A DNA stretch of 7,495 nucleotides, taken from the NCBI GenBank assembly GCA_000432275.1, contig HF995260.1, positions 1 through 7,495 of the forward strand, in the 5' to 3' direction. The stretch is from Proteobacteria bacterium CAG:495 (lineage in GTDB: Bacteria; Pseudomonadota; Alphaproteobacteria; RF32; CAG-239). Positions 1 to 5,897 of this stretch are shown here, in pieces. The notes below the pieces were generated by a model. It saw only the letters and a list, made by a program, of their open reading frames with translations. It ran no database searches and was not told where the DNA came from. Made by a program: the position numbers and the translations under genes. Every line of letters starts with the position of its first letter. Position 1 is the stretch's first letter.

Positions 1-17
1 TATTAGATGACCATTAT
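1..17. repeat. 17-bp direct repeat, copy 1
   Basis: TATTAGATGACCATTAT at the left edge is repeated exactly at 127-143, 126 bp away. The second copy lies within the right arm of the inverted repeat, so copy 1 looks like a piece of another arm. Identity stops after base 17 (next bases GCG against ACA). Whether it extends leftward cannot be seen. Confidence 0.75.
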
Positions 18-101
18 GCGATTCCCGAAGAAGGCTGGAGAATGCGGCATATAATAAGAAATAAAGATGGAAGTACCGGAACGTACATAAAACGTACGTG
101 A
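3..101 (+). CDS. Possible C-terminal fragment of a plus-strand gene (partial at left edge)
   Basis: From the left edge one plus frame stays open for 32 codons and ends at a TGA at 99-101. The peptide begins LDDHYAIPEEGWRM and ends DGSTGTYIKRT; its mix of charged, Gly and Trp residues looks like protein rather than translated spacer. I recognise no family. It would be convergent with lepA. Against it: the stretch is short, and much of it is one arm of an inverted repeat, so the open frame may be chance. The same LDDHY codons recur in the same frame 126 bp later, after the stop. The sequence to the left would decide. Confidence 0.3.
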   Translation, partial: LDDHYAIPEEGWRMRHIIRNKDGSTGTYIKRT

Positions 102-154
102 GGAAACTTCCATTCTGAAATTTCTGTATTAGATGACCATTATACAGCCTTCTT
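28..154. repeat. 127-bp imperfect inverted repeat (fold-back element) after lepA
   Basis: The left arm (28-86) matches the reverse complement of the right arm (94-154). Matching blocks in order are AAGAAGGCTG 28-37 with CAGCCTTCTT 145-154, AGAAAT 57-62 with ATTTCT 120-125, ATGGAAGT 67-74 with ACTTCCAT 106-113, and ACGTAC 81-86 with GTACGT 94-99. Offsets from the two ends agree to within 2 nt throughout, so this is one long symmetrical structure and not scattered chance matches. The loop is about 7 nt. The right end overlaps the last two bases of the lepA stop codon. As lepA RNA it would form a long hairpin, but no U-tract follows, so it is not a standard intrinsic terminator. A MITE-like or REP-like intergenic element is possible. 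Confidence 0.65.
127..143. repeat. 17-bp direct repeat, copy 2
   Basis: Exact second copy of the sequence at 1-17, placed 10 bp beyond the lepA stop codon and inside the right arm of the inverted repeat at 28-154. Two copies this far apart do not make a CRISPR or a simple tandem repeat. Confidence 0.75.
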
Positions 155-1961
155 ATTCGTCACCGATACGCAAAGCCTCTATAAATGCCGACTGCGGCAC
201 TTCAACTTTACCAAACTGGCGCATCCGTAGTTTACCTTTTTTCTGCTTGTCCAAAAGCTTGCGTTTGCGGGTTACGTCTCCTCCGTAGCATTTGGCCGTT
301 ACGTCTTTGCGAAGAGCGGAAATGGTCTCACGAGCAACAACCCTGCCGCCGATGGTCGCCTGAATCGGAATTTTAAACAGATGCCGCGGAATCAAATCTT
401 TTAACCGTTCGCAAATCTGGCGACCGCGCGATTCTGCCTCGGAACGGTGGCACAAAAACGCCAGAGCGTCAACCGGCTCTTCATTAATCAAAATCTGAAC
501 CTTGACCAAATCAGCTTCTTCATAACCGGTAAGTTCATAGTCAAAACTGGCATAACCGCTGGTAATCGACTTCAGCCGGTCATAAAAGTCAAAAACGATT
601 TCATTCAGGGGAATCTTATAAACGACCATCGCCCGGCTGCCGACATATGTCAGCTCAACCTGCTCGCCGCGGCGTTCGGTACACAGTTTAAGGACAGAGC
701 CCAAATATGTATCCGGCACCAAAATCGTAGCCTTGACCATTGGTTCCTCAATAGAGCGAATGGCCGTCACATCCGGCATATCGGCAGGATTATGCAGCGT
801 AATATCGGTTCCGTTGGTCAGATGAATCTTATAAGCGACCGACGGCGCCGTCGTAATCAAATCCAAATCAAACTCACGCCCCAAACGCTCCTGAATGATT
901 TCCATATGCAGCAGCCCCAAAAAGCCGCAGCGGAAACCAAGTCCGAGCGCTGCCGAATTTTCATTCTGATAATCAATGCTGGCGTCATTGAGCTTAAGCT
1001 TGGCCAACGCGTCCTTCAATGCCTCATACTGGCTTGAATCAACCGGAAAAATAGAACAGAAGACCACCGGAACCGAAGGCTTAAAACCATGCAGAGGAGC
1101 CTCACAAGGCTTTTTGTTGTCCGTTATGGTATCGCCGATGTTACAATCACTGACGCTTTTGATACTGGCGGTAATGTAACCGACCTCACCGGGATAAAGA
1201 GCTTCCGCCTCGGTCATTTTGGGTGAAAATATCCCCACCCGGTCCACCAGATATGTGGCATTATTGGACATCATACGGATTTGTGTTTTCTTGCGCAAAA
1301 TCCCGTCATGGATTCGAACCAGAATAATCACGCCCAGATAGCTGTCATACCAGCTGTCAATCAATAATGCTTTCAACGGCGCGTTCTCATCGCCCTGCGG
1401 TGCAGGAAGACGCTGCACGACAGCCTCAAGCAGATTGTCAACGCCCAACCCGGTTTTTCCCGAAGTCTCAATTGCATCGGAAGCATCAAGCCCGATAACG
1501 TCCTCTATCTGGCTCTTGACCTTTTCCGGGTCAGCCGACGGCAAATCAATCTTGTTTAACACCGGAATTATCTCATGATTGTTGTCCAGTGCCAGATAAA
1601 CGTTCGCCAAAGTTTGCGCTTCAACGCCCTGTGTAGCGTCAACCACCAGAATAGAACCTTCGCAGGAGGCCAGAGACCTGGAAACTTCATAAGAAAAGTC
1701 AACATGCCCCGGCGTATCAATCAAATTCAACTGATAGGTTTTGCCGTCTTTGGCCTGATATCCCAGCCGTACGGTCTGAGCTTTGATGGTAATGCCGCGT
1801 TCGCGCTCAATATCCATATTGTCAAGCACCTGCTCGGTCATTTCCCGCTTTTCCAAACCGCCGCAGGCTTCGATAATCCGATCGGCCAGAGTTGACTTTC
1901 CGTGGTCAATATGCGCAATGATTGCAAAATTGCGGATTAAACTTAAATCATGACTGCTCAT
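153..1961 (-). CDS. lepA: Elongation factor 4 (LepA), ribosome-associated translational GTPase
   Basis: EF4/LepA is an EF-G-like GTPase that binds the ribosome; proposed roles are back-translocation, rescue of stalled ribosomes and 30S biogenesis. The protein is 602 residues, close to E. coli LepA (599). All GTPase motifs are visible: G1 AHIDHGKST (16-24), G2 around RGITIKAQT (55-63), G3 DTPGH (82-86) and G4 NKID (136-139). EF-G-like domains II, III and V follow, then the LepA-specific C-terminal domain ending with basic KRKLLDKQKKGKLRMRQFG-type sequence and a conserved VPQSAFIEAL segment. The ATG is preceded by AGGAAAG (plus positions 1967-1973) at good spacing. No lepB signal peptidase gene follows, unlike in enterobacteria; the next downstream sequence is the fold-back repeat. 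It is divergent from the GNAT gene at 2122. Confidence 0.98.
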   Translation of the reverse strand: MSSHDLSLIRNFAIIAHIDHGKSTLADRIIEACGGLEKREMTEQVLDNMDIERERGITIKAQTVRLGYQAKDGKTYQLNLIDTPGHVDFSYEVSRSLASCEGSILVVDATQGVEAQTLANVYLALDNNHEIIPVLNKIDLPSADPEKVKSQIEDVIGLDASDAIETSGKTGLGVDNLLEAVVQRLPAPQGDENAPLKALLIDSWYDSYLGVIILVRIHDGILRKKTQIRMMSNNATYLVDRVGIFSPKMTEAEALYPGEVGYITASIKSVSDCNIGDTITDNKKPCEAPLHGFKPSVPVVFCSIFPVDSSQYEALKDALAKLKLNDASIDYQNENSAALGLGFRCGFLGLLHMEIIQERLGREFDLDLITTAPSVAYKIHLTNGTDITLHNPADMPDVTAIRSIEEPMVKATILVPDTYLGSVLKLCTERRGEQVELTYVGSRAMVVYKIPLNEIVFDFYDRLKSITSGYASFDYELTGYEEADLVKVQILINEEPVDALAFLCHRSEAESRGRQICERLKDLIPRHLFKIPIQATIGGRVVARETISALRKDVTAKCYGGDVTRKRKLLDKQKKGKLRMRQFGKVEVPQSAFIEALRIGDE

Positions 1962-1965
1962 AAAA

Positions 1966-1973
1966 TCTTTCCT
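1966..1973 (-). promoter_or_regulatory. Ribosome binding site of lepA
   Basis: On the minus strand AGGAAAGA lies about 8 nt before the lepA ATG and supports the start at 1961. The lepA promoter itself is not clear in the AT-rich spacer; a weak candidate is TTGCGA followed 16 nt later by TATTTT on the minus strand, which I do not annotate. Confidence 0.6.
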
Positions 1974-2060
1974 GTAGTCGTTTTTAATATTTACAATGAA
2001 AATAAAGGATTTTTTTAATTTCGCAACTAATAAATTTTTGAAACGCCCTTTCTATTCCGA

Positions 2061-2090
2061 TTGACTAGACTATATAAAAAGGACTATAAT
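2061..2090 (+). promoter_or_regulatory. Sigma-70-type promoter of the GNAT gene
   Basis: TTGACT (2061-2066) and a perfect TATAAT (2085-2090) are separated by 18 bp, in an AT-rich stretch. The expected start of transcription near 2097 leaves a leader of about 25 nt that holds the ribosome binding site. This is the best promoter match in the window. Confidence 0.75.
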
Positions 2091-2109
2091 CAAATTAACT
2101 ATTAAGACC

Positions 2110-2117
2110 GGGAGGTG
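2110..2117 (+). promoter_or_regulatory. Strong ribosome binding site of the GNAT gene
   Basis: GGGAGGTG ends 4 nt before the ATG at 2122. It fixes this ATG as the start rather than the in-frame ATG three codons later. Confidence 0.7.
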
Positions 2118-2121
2118 CGTC

Positions 2122-2559
2122 ATGAGAAAAATGATTGATATAGACTTCGGTTCCACACGCTATGACGAGCTTGTTGAGCTGCGTTACAAAATTTTACTGG
2201 AACCTCTCGGATTAAAGTTTTTGGATTCTCACCGGGTTCAGGAGGCAAATTATCTGCACATCGGGTGCATTGAATGTCTGGACGACAAACTCGTCGGCGG
2301 ACTGATGCTGGTTCCCGTCGACAACGATACCATCCGGATGATGCAGGTTGCCGTTGACACCAAATATCAGGGTGAAGGCATCGGCCGCGATTTGGTTCGC
2401 TATGCCGAAAAGCGCGCCAGGGCTGCCGGCTATCACAAAATTGTTATGCACGCCATGCTGACCGTTGTTCATTTTTATGAGAAAAACGGTTACCGTCAGG
2501 AAGGCGAAATTTTTGAAGAAAAAGGCATCACCTTTGCCAAAATGGTCAAGGAGCTGTAG
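2122..2559 (+). CDS. GNAT-family N-acetyltransferase
   Basis: A 145-residue single-domain Gcn5-related acetyltransferase, which would transfer acetyl from acetyl-CoA to an amine. The acetyl-CoA pyrophosphate loop is QGEGIG (83-88), after the beta-4 strand MMQVAVD (73-79). HFYEKNGY (117-124) carries a Tyr in the usual general-acid position, and the C-terminus (GEIFEEKGITFAKM) resembles ElaA-like GNATs. The substrate cannot be read from sequence. It has its own promoter, a strong ribosome binding site and its own terminator, so it is a single-gene unit. Its strong expression signals set it apart from the second GNAT at 5898, with which it shares only the fold. Confidence 0.9.
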   Translation: MRKMIDIDFGSTRYDELVELRYKILLEPLGLKFLDSHRVQEANYLHIGCIECLDDKLVGGLMLVPVDNDTIRMMQVAVDTKYQGEGIGRDLVRYAEKRARAAGYHKIVMHAMLTVVHFYEKNGYRQEGEIFEEKGITFAKMVKEL

Positions 2560-2578
2560 CCGCTTCCCTCTCTTCATT

Positions 2579-2608
2579 AAACTCCCGCCCATGAGCGGGA
2601 GTTTTCTT
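2579..2608 (+). terminator. Intrinsic terminator of the GNAT gene
   Basis: AAACTCCCGC (2579-2588) pairs perfectly with GCGGGAGTTT (2595-2604) around a 6-nt loop and is followed by a T-rich tail TTTTCTT. It begins 20 nt after the GNAT stop. Read on the minus strand the tail is only three T, so it is mainly a plus-strand terminator, although it could also stop readthrough from the convergent cold-shock operon. Confidence 0.9.
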
Positions 2609-2615
2609 AATACAA

Positions 2616-2643
2616 GAAACGGCCCTCACTTCTGAAGACCGTT
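2616..2643 (-). terminator. Probable terminator of the glycosylase-cold-shock operon
   Basis: On the minus strand AACGGTC pairs with GGCCGTT (one G-T wobble) around a loop of about 12 nt and is followed by TTCTTG. The stem lies about 27 nt past the cold-shock stop codon. The T-tract is short, so the stronger hairpin at 2579-2604 may act as a backup. Confidence 0.45.
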
Positions 2644-2660
2644 CCCTTACAACACTCCTG

Positions 2661-2672
2661 TAGTCCGGACTA
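2661..2672. repeat. 12-bp perfect palindrome on the cold-shock stop codon
   Basis: TAGTCCGGACTA is a perfect palindrome, and its minus-strand first three bases are the TAG stop of the cold-shock gene. With no loop it cannot fold as a tight hairpin in RNA. It could be a protein-binding dyad, or chance. Confidence 0.4.
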
Positions 2673-2876
2673 TAAAACTCTAATGTTGCCGGCGGCCGGT
2701 TTCCCGTCGCGGTCGGCATAAATATCATAATTAACGGCCTGTCCGTCGAACAAACGGCGAATGCCTGCTTTTTCCAATTGGGTAATATGGACAAAGATAT
2801 CTTTTTCTCCGCTCTCGGGCTGAATAAATCCATATCCCTTTTTAGTATTAAACCACTTAACAGTACCTTTTGACAT
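2670..2876 (-). CDS. Cold-shock domain protein (CspA family)
   Basis: A 68-residue protein made of one cold-shock domain, a five-stranded OB-fold that binds single-stranded RNA and DNA and melts RNA structure. RNP1 is KGYGFI (13-18) and RNP2 is IFVHI (27-31); the WFN at 8-10 is also typical. Family members act as RNA chaperones in cold or in normal growth. AAAAGGGG on the minus strand (plus 2883-2890) sits 6 nt before the ATG. The gene starts 15 nt after the stop of the pyrimidine-dimer glycosylase gene and has no promoter room of its own, so the two are probably cotranscribed. No long 5' leader like that of E. coli cspA is present, which argues against classical cold induction through the leader. 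Confidence 0.95.
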   Translation of the reverse strand: MSKGTVKWFNTKKGYGFIQPESGEKDIFVHITQLEKAGIRRLFDGQAVNYDIYADRDGKPAAGNIRVL

Positions 2877-2891
2877 TGACGACCCCTTTTA

Positions 2892-3293
2892 TTATTGAAT
2901 ATTAAAAATCGGATTGGTTTCTACCTTCTTAACCTGACTCAGCGCCTTAAATTTTGCCTTGTCACGCTGCCTCAGCTTATTTTTCAGATGTTCTACCTCA
3001 AAAGCCAGCTGAGACGGCTCAACCTTGATGACTTCTTCGTCAAAGTTAGGATAAATAATTTTTTCATGATTCAGTTTAAACCCCTGGCGGGCTCCTTCCG
3101 AGGCCACAAAGCTCAAATATGAACCAATCGCCTTAAGCGGATTCTCCTTGTTTTTAAAACGAATGAGCTGCGGATTATTTTGATACCCCGCGGCACCTCC
3201 CGCCAAAGCCTTCTGTGCCAACAAAGCCTCCCGCCATAAGGCGACAAGCCCGTATCTGTCCAAATACTTTGGATGTATCGACCATAAACGCAT
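2892..3293 (-). CDS. Pyrimidine dimer DNA glycosylase (T4 endonuclease V-like, Pyr_excise family)
   Basis: The 133-residue protein begins MRLWSIHPKYLD and continues GLVALWREALLAQKALAG, the N-terminal pattern of the bacterial Pyr_excise family. Members of this fold cut the glycosyl bond at UV-made cyclobutane pyrimidine dimers and then nick the strand. Glu22 in WREALL aligns by position with the catalytic Glu23 of T4 endonuclease V. YQNNPQLIRF (37-46) and the AIGSYLSFVASEGARQGF region (55-73) are further family features; the tail is basic (KLRQRDKAKFK). The T4 enzyme uses the amino group of Thr2 after Met removal, but here residue 2 is Arg, which normally blocks Met removal. AAAGGA (plus 3301-3306) lies 7 nt before the ATG. 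It is the first gene of an operon with the cold-shock gene. Confidence 0.85.
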   Translation of the reverse strand: MRLWSIHPKYLDRYGLVALWREALLAQKALAGGAAGYQNNPQLIRFKNKENPLKAIGSYLSFVASEGARQGFKLNHEKIIYPNFDEEVIKVEPSQLAFEVEHLKNKLRQRDKAKFKALSQVKKVETNPIFNIQ

Positions 3294-3395
3294 CAGTTTT
3301 TCCTTTCTTTAACAAAACAGGATATCCACGTCAGAGTCATATAACTTTCAGCTTTCGCTTTTAAACCCGCCGCCTTCAAAAAAATCGAATTTCAT

Positions 3396-3424
3396 TTGAC
3401 AAATTTCAAAAATTACTTAATTTA
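3396..3424 (+). promoter_or_regulatory. Possible promoter of the orphan Cys-rich gene
   Basis: A perfect TTGACA (3396-3401) is followed by AT-rich sequence in which the -10 (AATTTA or TAATTT at 3418-3424, 16-17 bp away) is poor. A start near 3430 would place the ATG at 3472 about 40 nt downstream. The divergent glycosylase operon must also start in this spacer, but I see no good minus-strand match. Confidence 0.4.
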
Positions 3425-3471
3425 AGGCCATTCAAATTAAATTATTGTTCCACCTAAATTATTTTTTTATT

Positions 3472-4077
3472 ATGCATCCTAAAAGAGAAAAAGACATTTG
3501 TAACGCCGTAAAGATATTTTTTTCCGTCTGGAAAAAATATACCATCGGATACAGTTCTGAAAAAATTTTCATCGACGACTTGAAGAGAGTCGTGCTCGCC
3601 TGCTCGAGATTCGTTATTTTCAACTCTGTTCCCAGCGGCGAGATGACGGTGATTGCTCCCTGCAAAATCATCTGCAAATTGCAAAAAATCACCAGAAACG
3701 GAAAACGCTGTCGCTATCGCGGCATCTGGTACTGGCAAGGCAAAGGCGGCGCCGGCAATGCCATAGAAGCCATAAAAAGCTTTTACCCCGACTGCACTTC
3801 CGAAAAATTTCTTCGTTTTATCGTCCCGTCTGTCGACCTGGTTTACATTACCCGCAAAATCATTAAGGAAAAAATGATTTTAGCCGACCTCAATGCCGAA
3901 AGCGACGATAACAAACTTAACGGATATGCAGGACCTTGGAGCCTGTGCCATAAACTTAAGTCCAAATTCGGCGGCATCTTTTTTCCCTGCGGCAATTATT
4001 GGATTTGGGTTGGCAAAAGCAGTATGCGCGAGATTGAAAAATTCACCGGCGAATTTGCCGACATGAAAACGCACTAA
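3472..4077 (+). CDS. Hypothetical cysteine-rich basic protein, family not recognised
   Basis: A 201-residue protein that I cannot assign. The frame also opens from a TTG at 3445, but that would add a poor MFHLNYFFI start with no ribosome binding site, so I chose the ATG at 3472; it also lacks a clear Shine-Dalgarno. There is no signal peptide and no convincing membrane helix. It has eight Cys, including CKIIC, a single RCR, PDC, SLC and FPC, and aromatic motifs RGIWYWQGKGGAG and GNYWIWVGKSS. The Cys spacing does not match a standard zinc finger. Lys and Arg are abundant, and codon use resembles its neighbours. A TTGACA lies upstream and a strong terminator follows, so it is a single-gene unit. 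It is divergent from the glycosylase operon. A cytoplasmic nucleic-acid-binding role is only a guess. Confidence 0.8.
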   Translation: MHPKREKDICNAVKIFFSVWKKYTIGYSSEKIFIDDLKRVVLACSRFVIFNSVPSGEMTVIAPCKIICKLQKITRNGKRCRYRGIWYWQGKGGAGNAIEAIKSFYPDCTSEKFLRFIVPSVDLVYITRKIIKEKMILADLNAESDDNKLNGYAGPWSLCHKLKSKFGGIFFPCGNYWIWVGKSSMREIEKFTGEFADMKTH

Positions 4078-4091
4078 ATCTTAAAATCAAA

Positions 4092-4129
4092 AAAGGCACC
4101 GTTTTTAATTCCGGTGCCTTTGTTTTTTG
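4092..4129. terminator. Bidirectional intrinsic terminator between the orphan gene and ettA
   Basis: AAAGGCACCG (4092-4101) pairs perfectly with CGGTGCCTTT (4112-4121) around a 10-nt loop. On the plus strand GTTTTTTG follows; on the minus strand the stem ends in a run of six T. It starts 14 nt after the orphan stop and lies just past the ettA stop, so it serves both convergent genes. Confidence 0.92.
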
Positions 4130-4133
4130 TAAA

Positions 4134-5813
4134 CTAACGTTCCAGCTTCTTGTAGCGGATACGATGCGGGTTGACCGCTTCGTCGCCGAGACGGCGGCGC
4201 TTGTCCTTCTCATATTCTTCAAAGTTTCCTTCAAACCACTCGACGTGGCCTTCATCTTCATACGCCAGAATATGAGTCGCCAGACGGTCAAGGAACCAAC
4301 GGTCGTGCGAAGTAACCAACACGCATCCCGGATAATTCATAATACCCTCTTCCAGCGACCGTAACGTATCAACATCCAAATCATTGGTCGGTTCGTCGAG
4401 CATAATCACGTTGGCACCTTTCTTGAGCATCTTGGCCAAATGTACACGGTTGCGTTCACCGCCGGAAAGCTGACCGATTTTTTTCTGCTGGTCGCTGCCT
4501 TTGAAATTAAATTGACCGACATACGCACGCGAAGGTATCGTCTGTTTGCCGATTTCAATCATATCCAAACCGTCGGAAATTTCTTCCCAAACCGTTTTGT
4601 CCGGATTCAACTCGTCACGGCTTTGGTTAACATAACCGAGGTCAACCGTCTCTCCCAAACGGATGTCGCCGCTGTCCGGTTTTTCCTCGCCGGCAATCAT
4701 TCTGAACAATGTTGTTTTTCCGGCACCGTTAGGACCGATGATACCGACGATTGCACCTTTGGGAATTTTAAAAGACAGGTTGTCGATTAACACGCGGTCG
4801 CCGTAAGCTTTGCTGATGTCTGTCGCTTCTATGACCAAATCGCCCAAACGCTCCGTCATCGGAATGTTGATATGCGCCGTGGTAATCTTTTCCTTGGCAG
4901 CCTGAGACAACAACTCGTCATAAGCGTTGATACGCGCCTTGGATTTGGCCTGACGGGCTTTCGGATTTTTCTGAATCCACTCCAGCTCATTGGCCAGCGT
5001 CTTCTGGCGAGCCGTTTCTTCGCGGGCTTCTTGTTCGATTCTCTTTTGTTTTTGTTCCAACCAGGAAGAATAGTTGCCTTCATAAGGAATACCCTGACCG
5101 CGGTCCAGTTCCAAAATCCAGCCGGTAACATTGTCAAGAAAATAGCGGTCGTGCGTAACCATTACCACGGTTCCCTTATATTCCTTAAGATGATTTTCCA
5201 GCCATGCAACCGATTCGGCATCCAGATGGTTGGTCGGTTCGTCAAGCAGCAGCATATCGGGTTTTTGAAGCAGCAGACGGCACAATGCAACACGGCGTTT
5301 TTCACCGCCGGAAAGCTTGGTTACGTCAGCATCGGCCGGCGGACAACGCAGCGCATCCATGGCGATTTCAATCGTCCGCTCCAAATCCCAGCCGTTGCAG
5401 GCATCGATTTTTTCCTGCAATTCTGCCTGCTCGTTAATCAGGTCGTTCATTTCGTCGTCAGTCATCTCTTCGCCGAAGCGCATTGACACTTCTTCAAAAC
5501 GCTTAAGCAAATCGCGGGTTTCCCCCAACCCGTCCATAATGTTTTCCATAACGTTCTTTTTCGGGTCAAGCTGAGGCTCCTGTTCCAGATACCCGACCTT
5601 AACGCCGTCCGCGGCCCAGGCCTCGCCGTTAAACTCCTTGTCTACGCCGGCCATAATTTTCAGCAAAGTCGACTTACCGGCGCCGTTGACACCGAGAACG
5701 CCAATTTTTGCACCTGGCAAAAACGACAACGTAATCCCTTTAAACAGCTCCTTTCCGCCCGGAAAAACTTTGGTTAAATTCTGCATGACAAAAACATACT
5801 GCACTGCGGCCAT
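4134..5813 (-). CDS. ettA: Energy-dependent translational throttle protein EttA (ABC-F ATPase)
   Basis: EttA is a cytoplasmic ABC-F protein that binds the ribosomal E site and gates entry into elongation according to the ATP/ADP ratio. The 559 residues (E. coli 555) hold two ABC cassettes and no membrane domain. Cassette 1 has Walker A GVNGAGKST (41-49), signature LSGGE (167-171), Walker B DEPTNHLD (191-198, catalytic Glu192) and switch His221. Cassette 2 has GPNGAGKTT (360-368), LSGGE (449-453), Walker B DEPTNDLD (473-480, Glu474) and His503. Between them is the P-site tRNA interaction motif region (about 240-315), with the family sequence EGNYSSWLEQK. All catalytic residues are intact. The N-terminus matches E. 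coli MAQFVYTM-type sequence, and GGAG lies 10 nt before the ATG. The gene has its own promoter in the spacer from 5814. Confidence 0.97.
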   Translation of the reverse strand: MAAVQYVFVMQNLTKVFPGGKELFKGITLSFLPGAKIGVLGVNGAGKSTLLKIMAGVDKEFNGEAWAADGVKVGYLEQEPQLDPKKNVMENIMDGLGETRDLLKRFEEVSMRFGEEMTDDEMNDLINEQAELQEKIDACNGWDLERTIEIAMDALRCPPADADVTKLSGGEKRRVALCRLLLQKPDMLLLDEPTNHLDAESVAWLENHLKEYKGTVVMVTHDRYFLDNVTGWILELDRGQGIPYEGNYSSWLEQKQKRIEQEAREETARQKTLANELEWIQKNPKARQAKSKARINAYDELLSQAAKEKITTAHINIPMTERLGDLVIEATDISKAYGDRVLIDNLSFKIPKGAIVGIIGPNGAGKTTLFRMIAGEEKPDSGDIRLGETVDLGYVNQSRDELNPDKTVWEEISDGLDMIEIGKQTIPSRAYVGQFNFKGSDQQKKIGQLSGGERNRVHLAKMLKKGANVIMLDEPTNDLDVDTLRSLEEGIMNYPGCVLVTSHDRWFLDRLATHILAYEDEGHVEWFEGNFEEYEKDKRRRLGDEAVNPHRIRYKKLER

Positions 5814-5855
5814 AATCGCTATTCTCCATCAATAAATTTATTTAACTTGGTGCTG

Positions 5856-5883
5856 AGTATATAGAAGATTTGAACTTAAGCAA
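5856..5883 (-). promoter_or_regulatory. Probable sigma-70 promoter of ettA
   Basis: On the minus strand TTGCTT (plus 5878-5883) and TATACT (plus 5856-5861) are 16 bp apart. The predicted transcript starts near 5850, leaving a leader of about 35 nt. The hexamers and spacing are nearly the same as in the promoter at 7071-7098. Confidence 0.55.
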
Positions 5884-5897
5884 GAAAAATAAAAAAA

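Noticed and set aside
1..143. CRISPR-like repeat pair (17 bp at 1-17 and 127-143)
   Set aside because: Only two copies 126 bp apart, too short a repeat and too long a spacer; the second copy is part of an inverted-repeat arm.
447..1037. 196-codon open frame on the plus strand opposite lepA
   Set aside because: Lies wholly antisense to an intact lepA and its translation has no domain sense; it is a shadow frame.
2546..2833. 95-codon minus frame overlapping the cold-shock gene
   Set aside because: Runs out of frame through the cold-shock gene and across two terminator hairpins; the cold-shock frame is clearly the real one.
3445..3471. TTG start extending the orphan protein by nine residues
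   Set aside because: No ribosome binding site, an AT-rich hydrophobic extension, and it brings the start very close to the likely transcription start; the ATG at 3472 is preferred.
3294..3471. A small RNA or riboswitch in the spacer between the glycosylase operon and the orphan gene
   Set aside because: I found no stable hairpin followed by a T-run and no known riboswitch core in this 178-bp AT-rich spacer.
4872..5486. 204-codon open frame on the plus strand opposite ettA
   Set aside because: Antisense to conserved EttA codons including Walker B; no ribosome binding site or family features.
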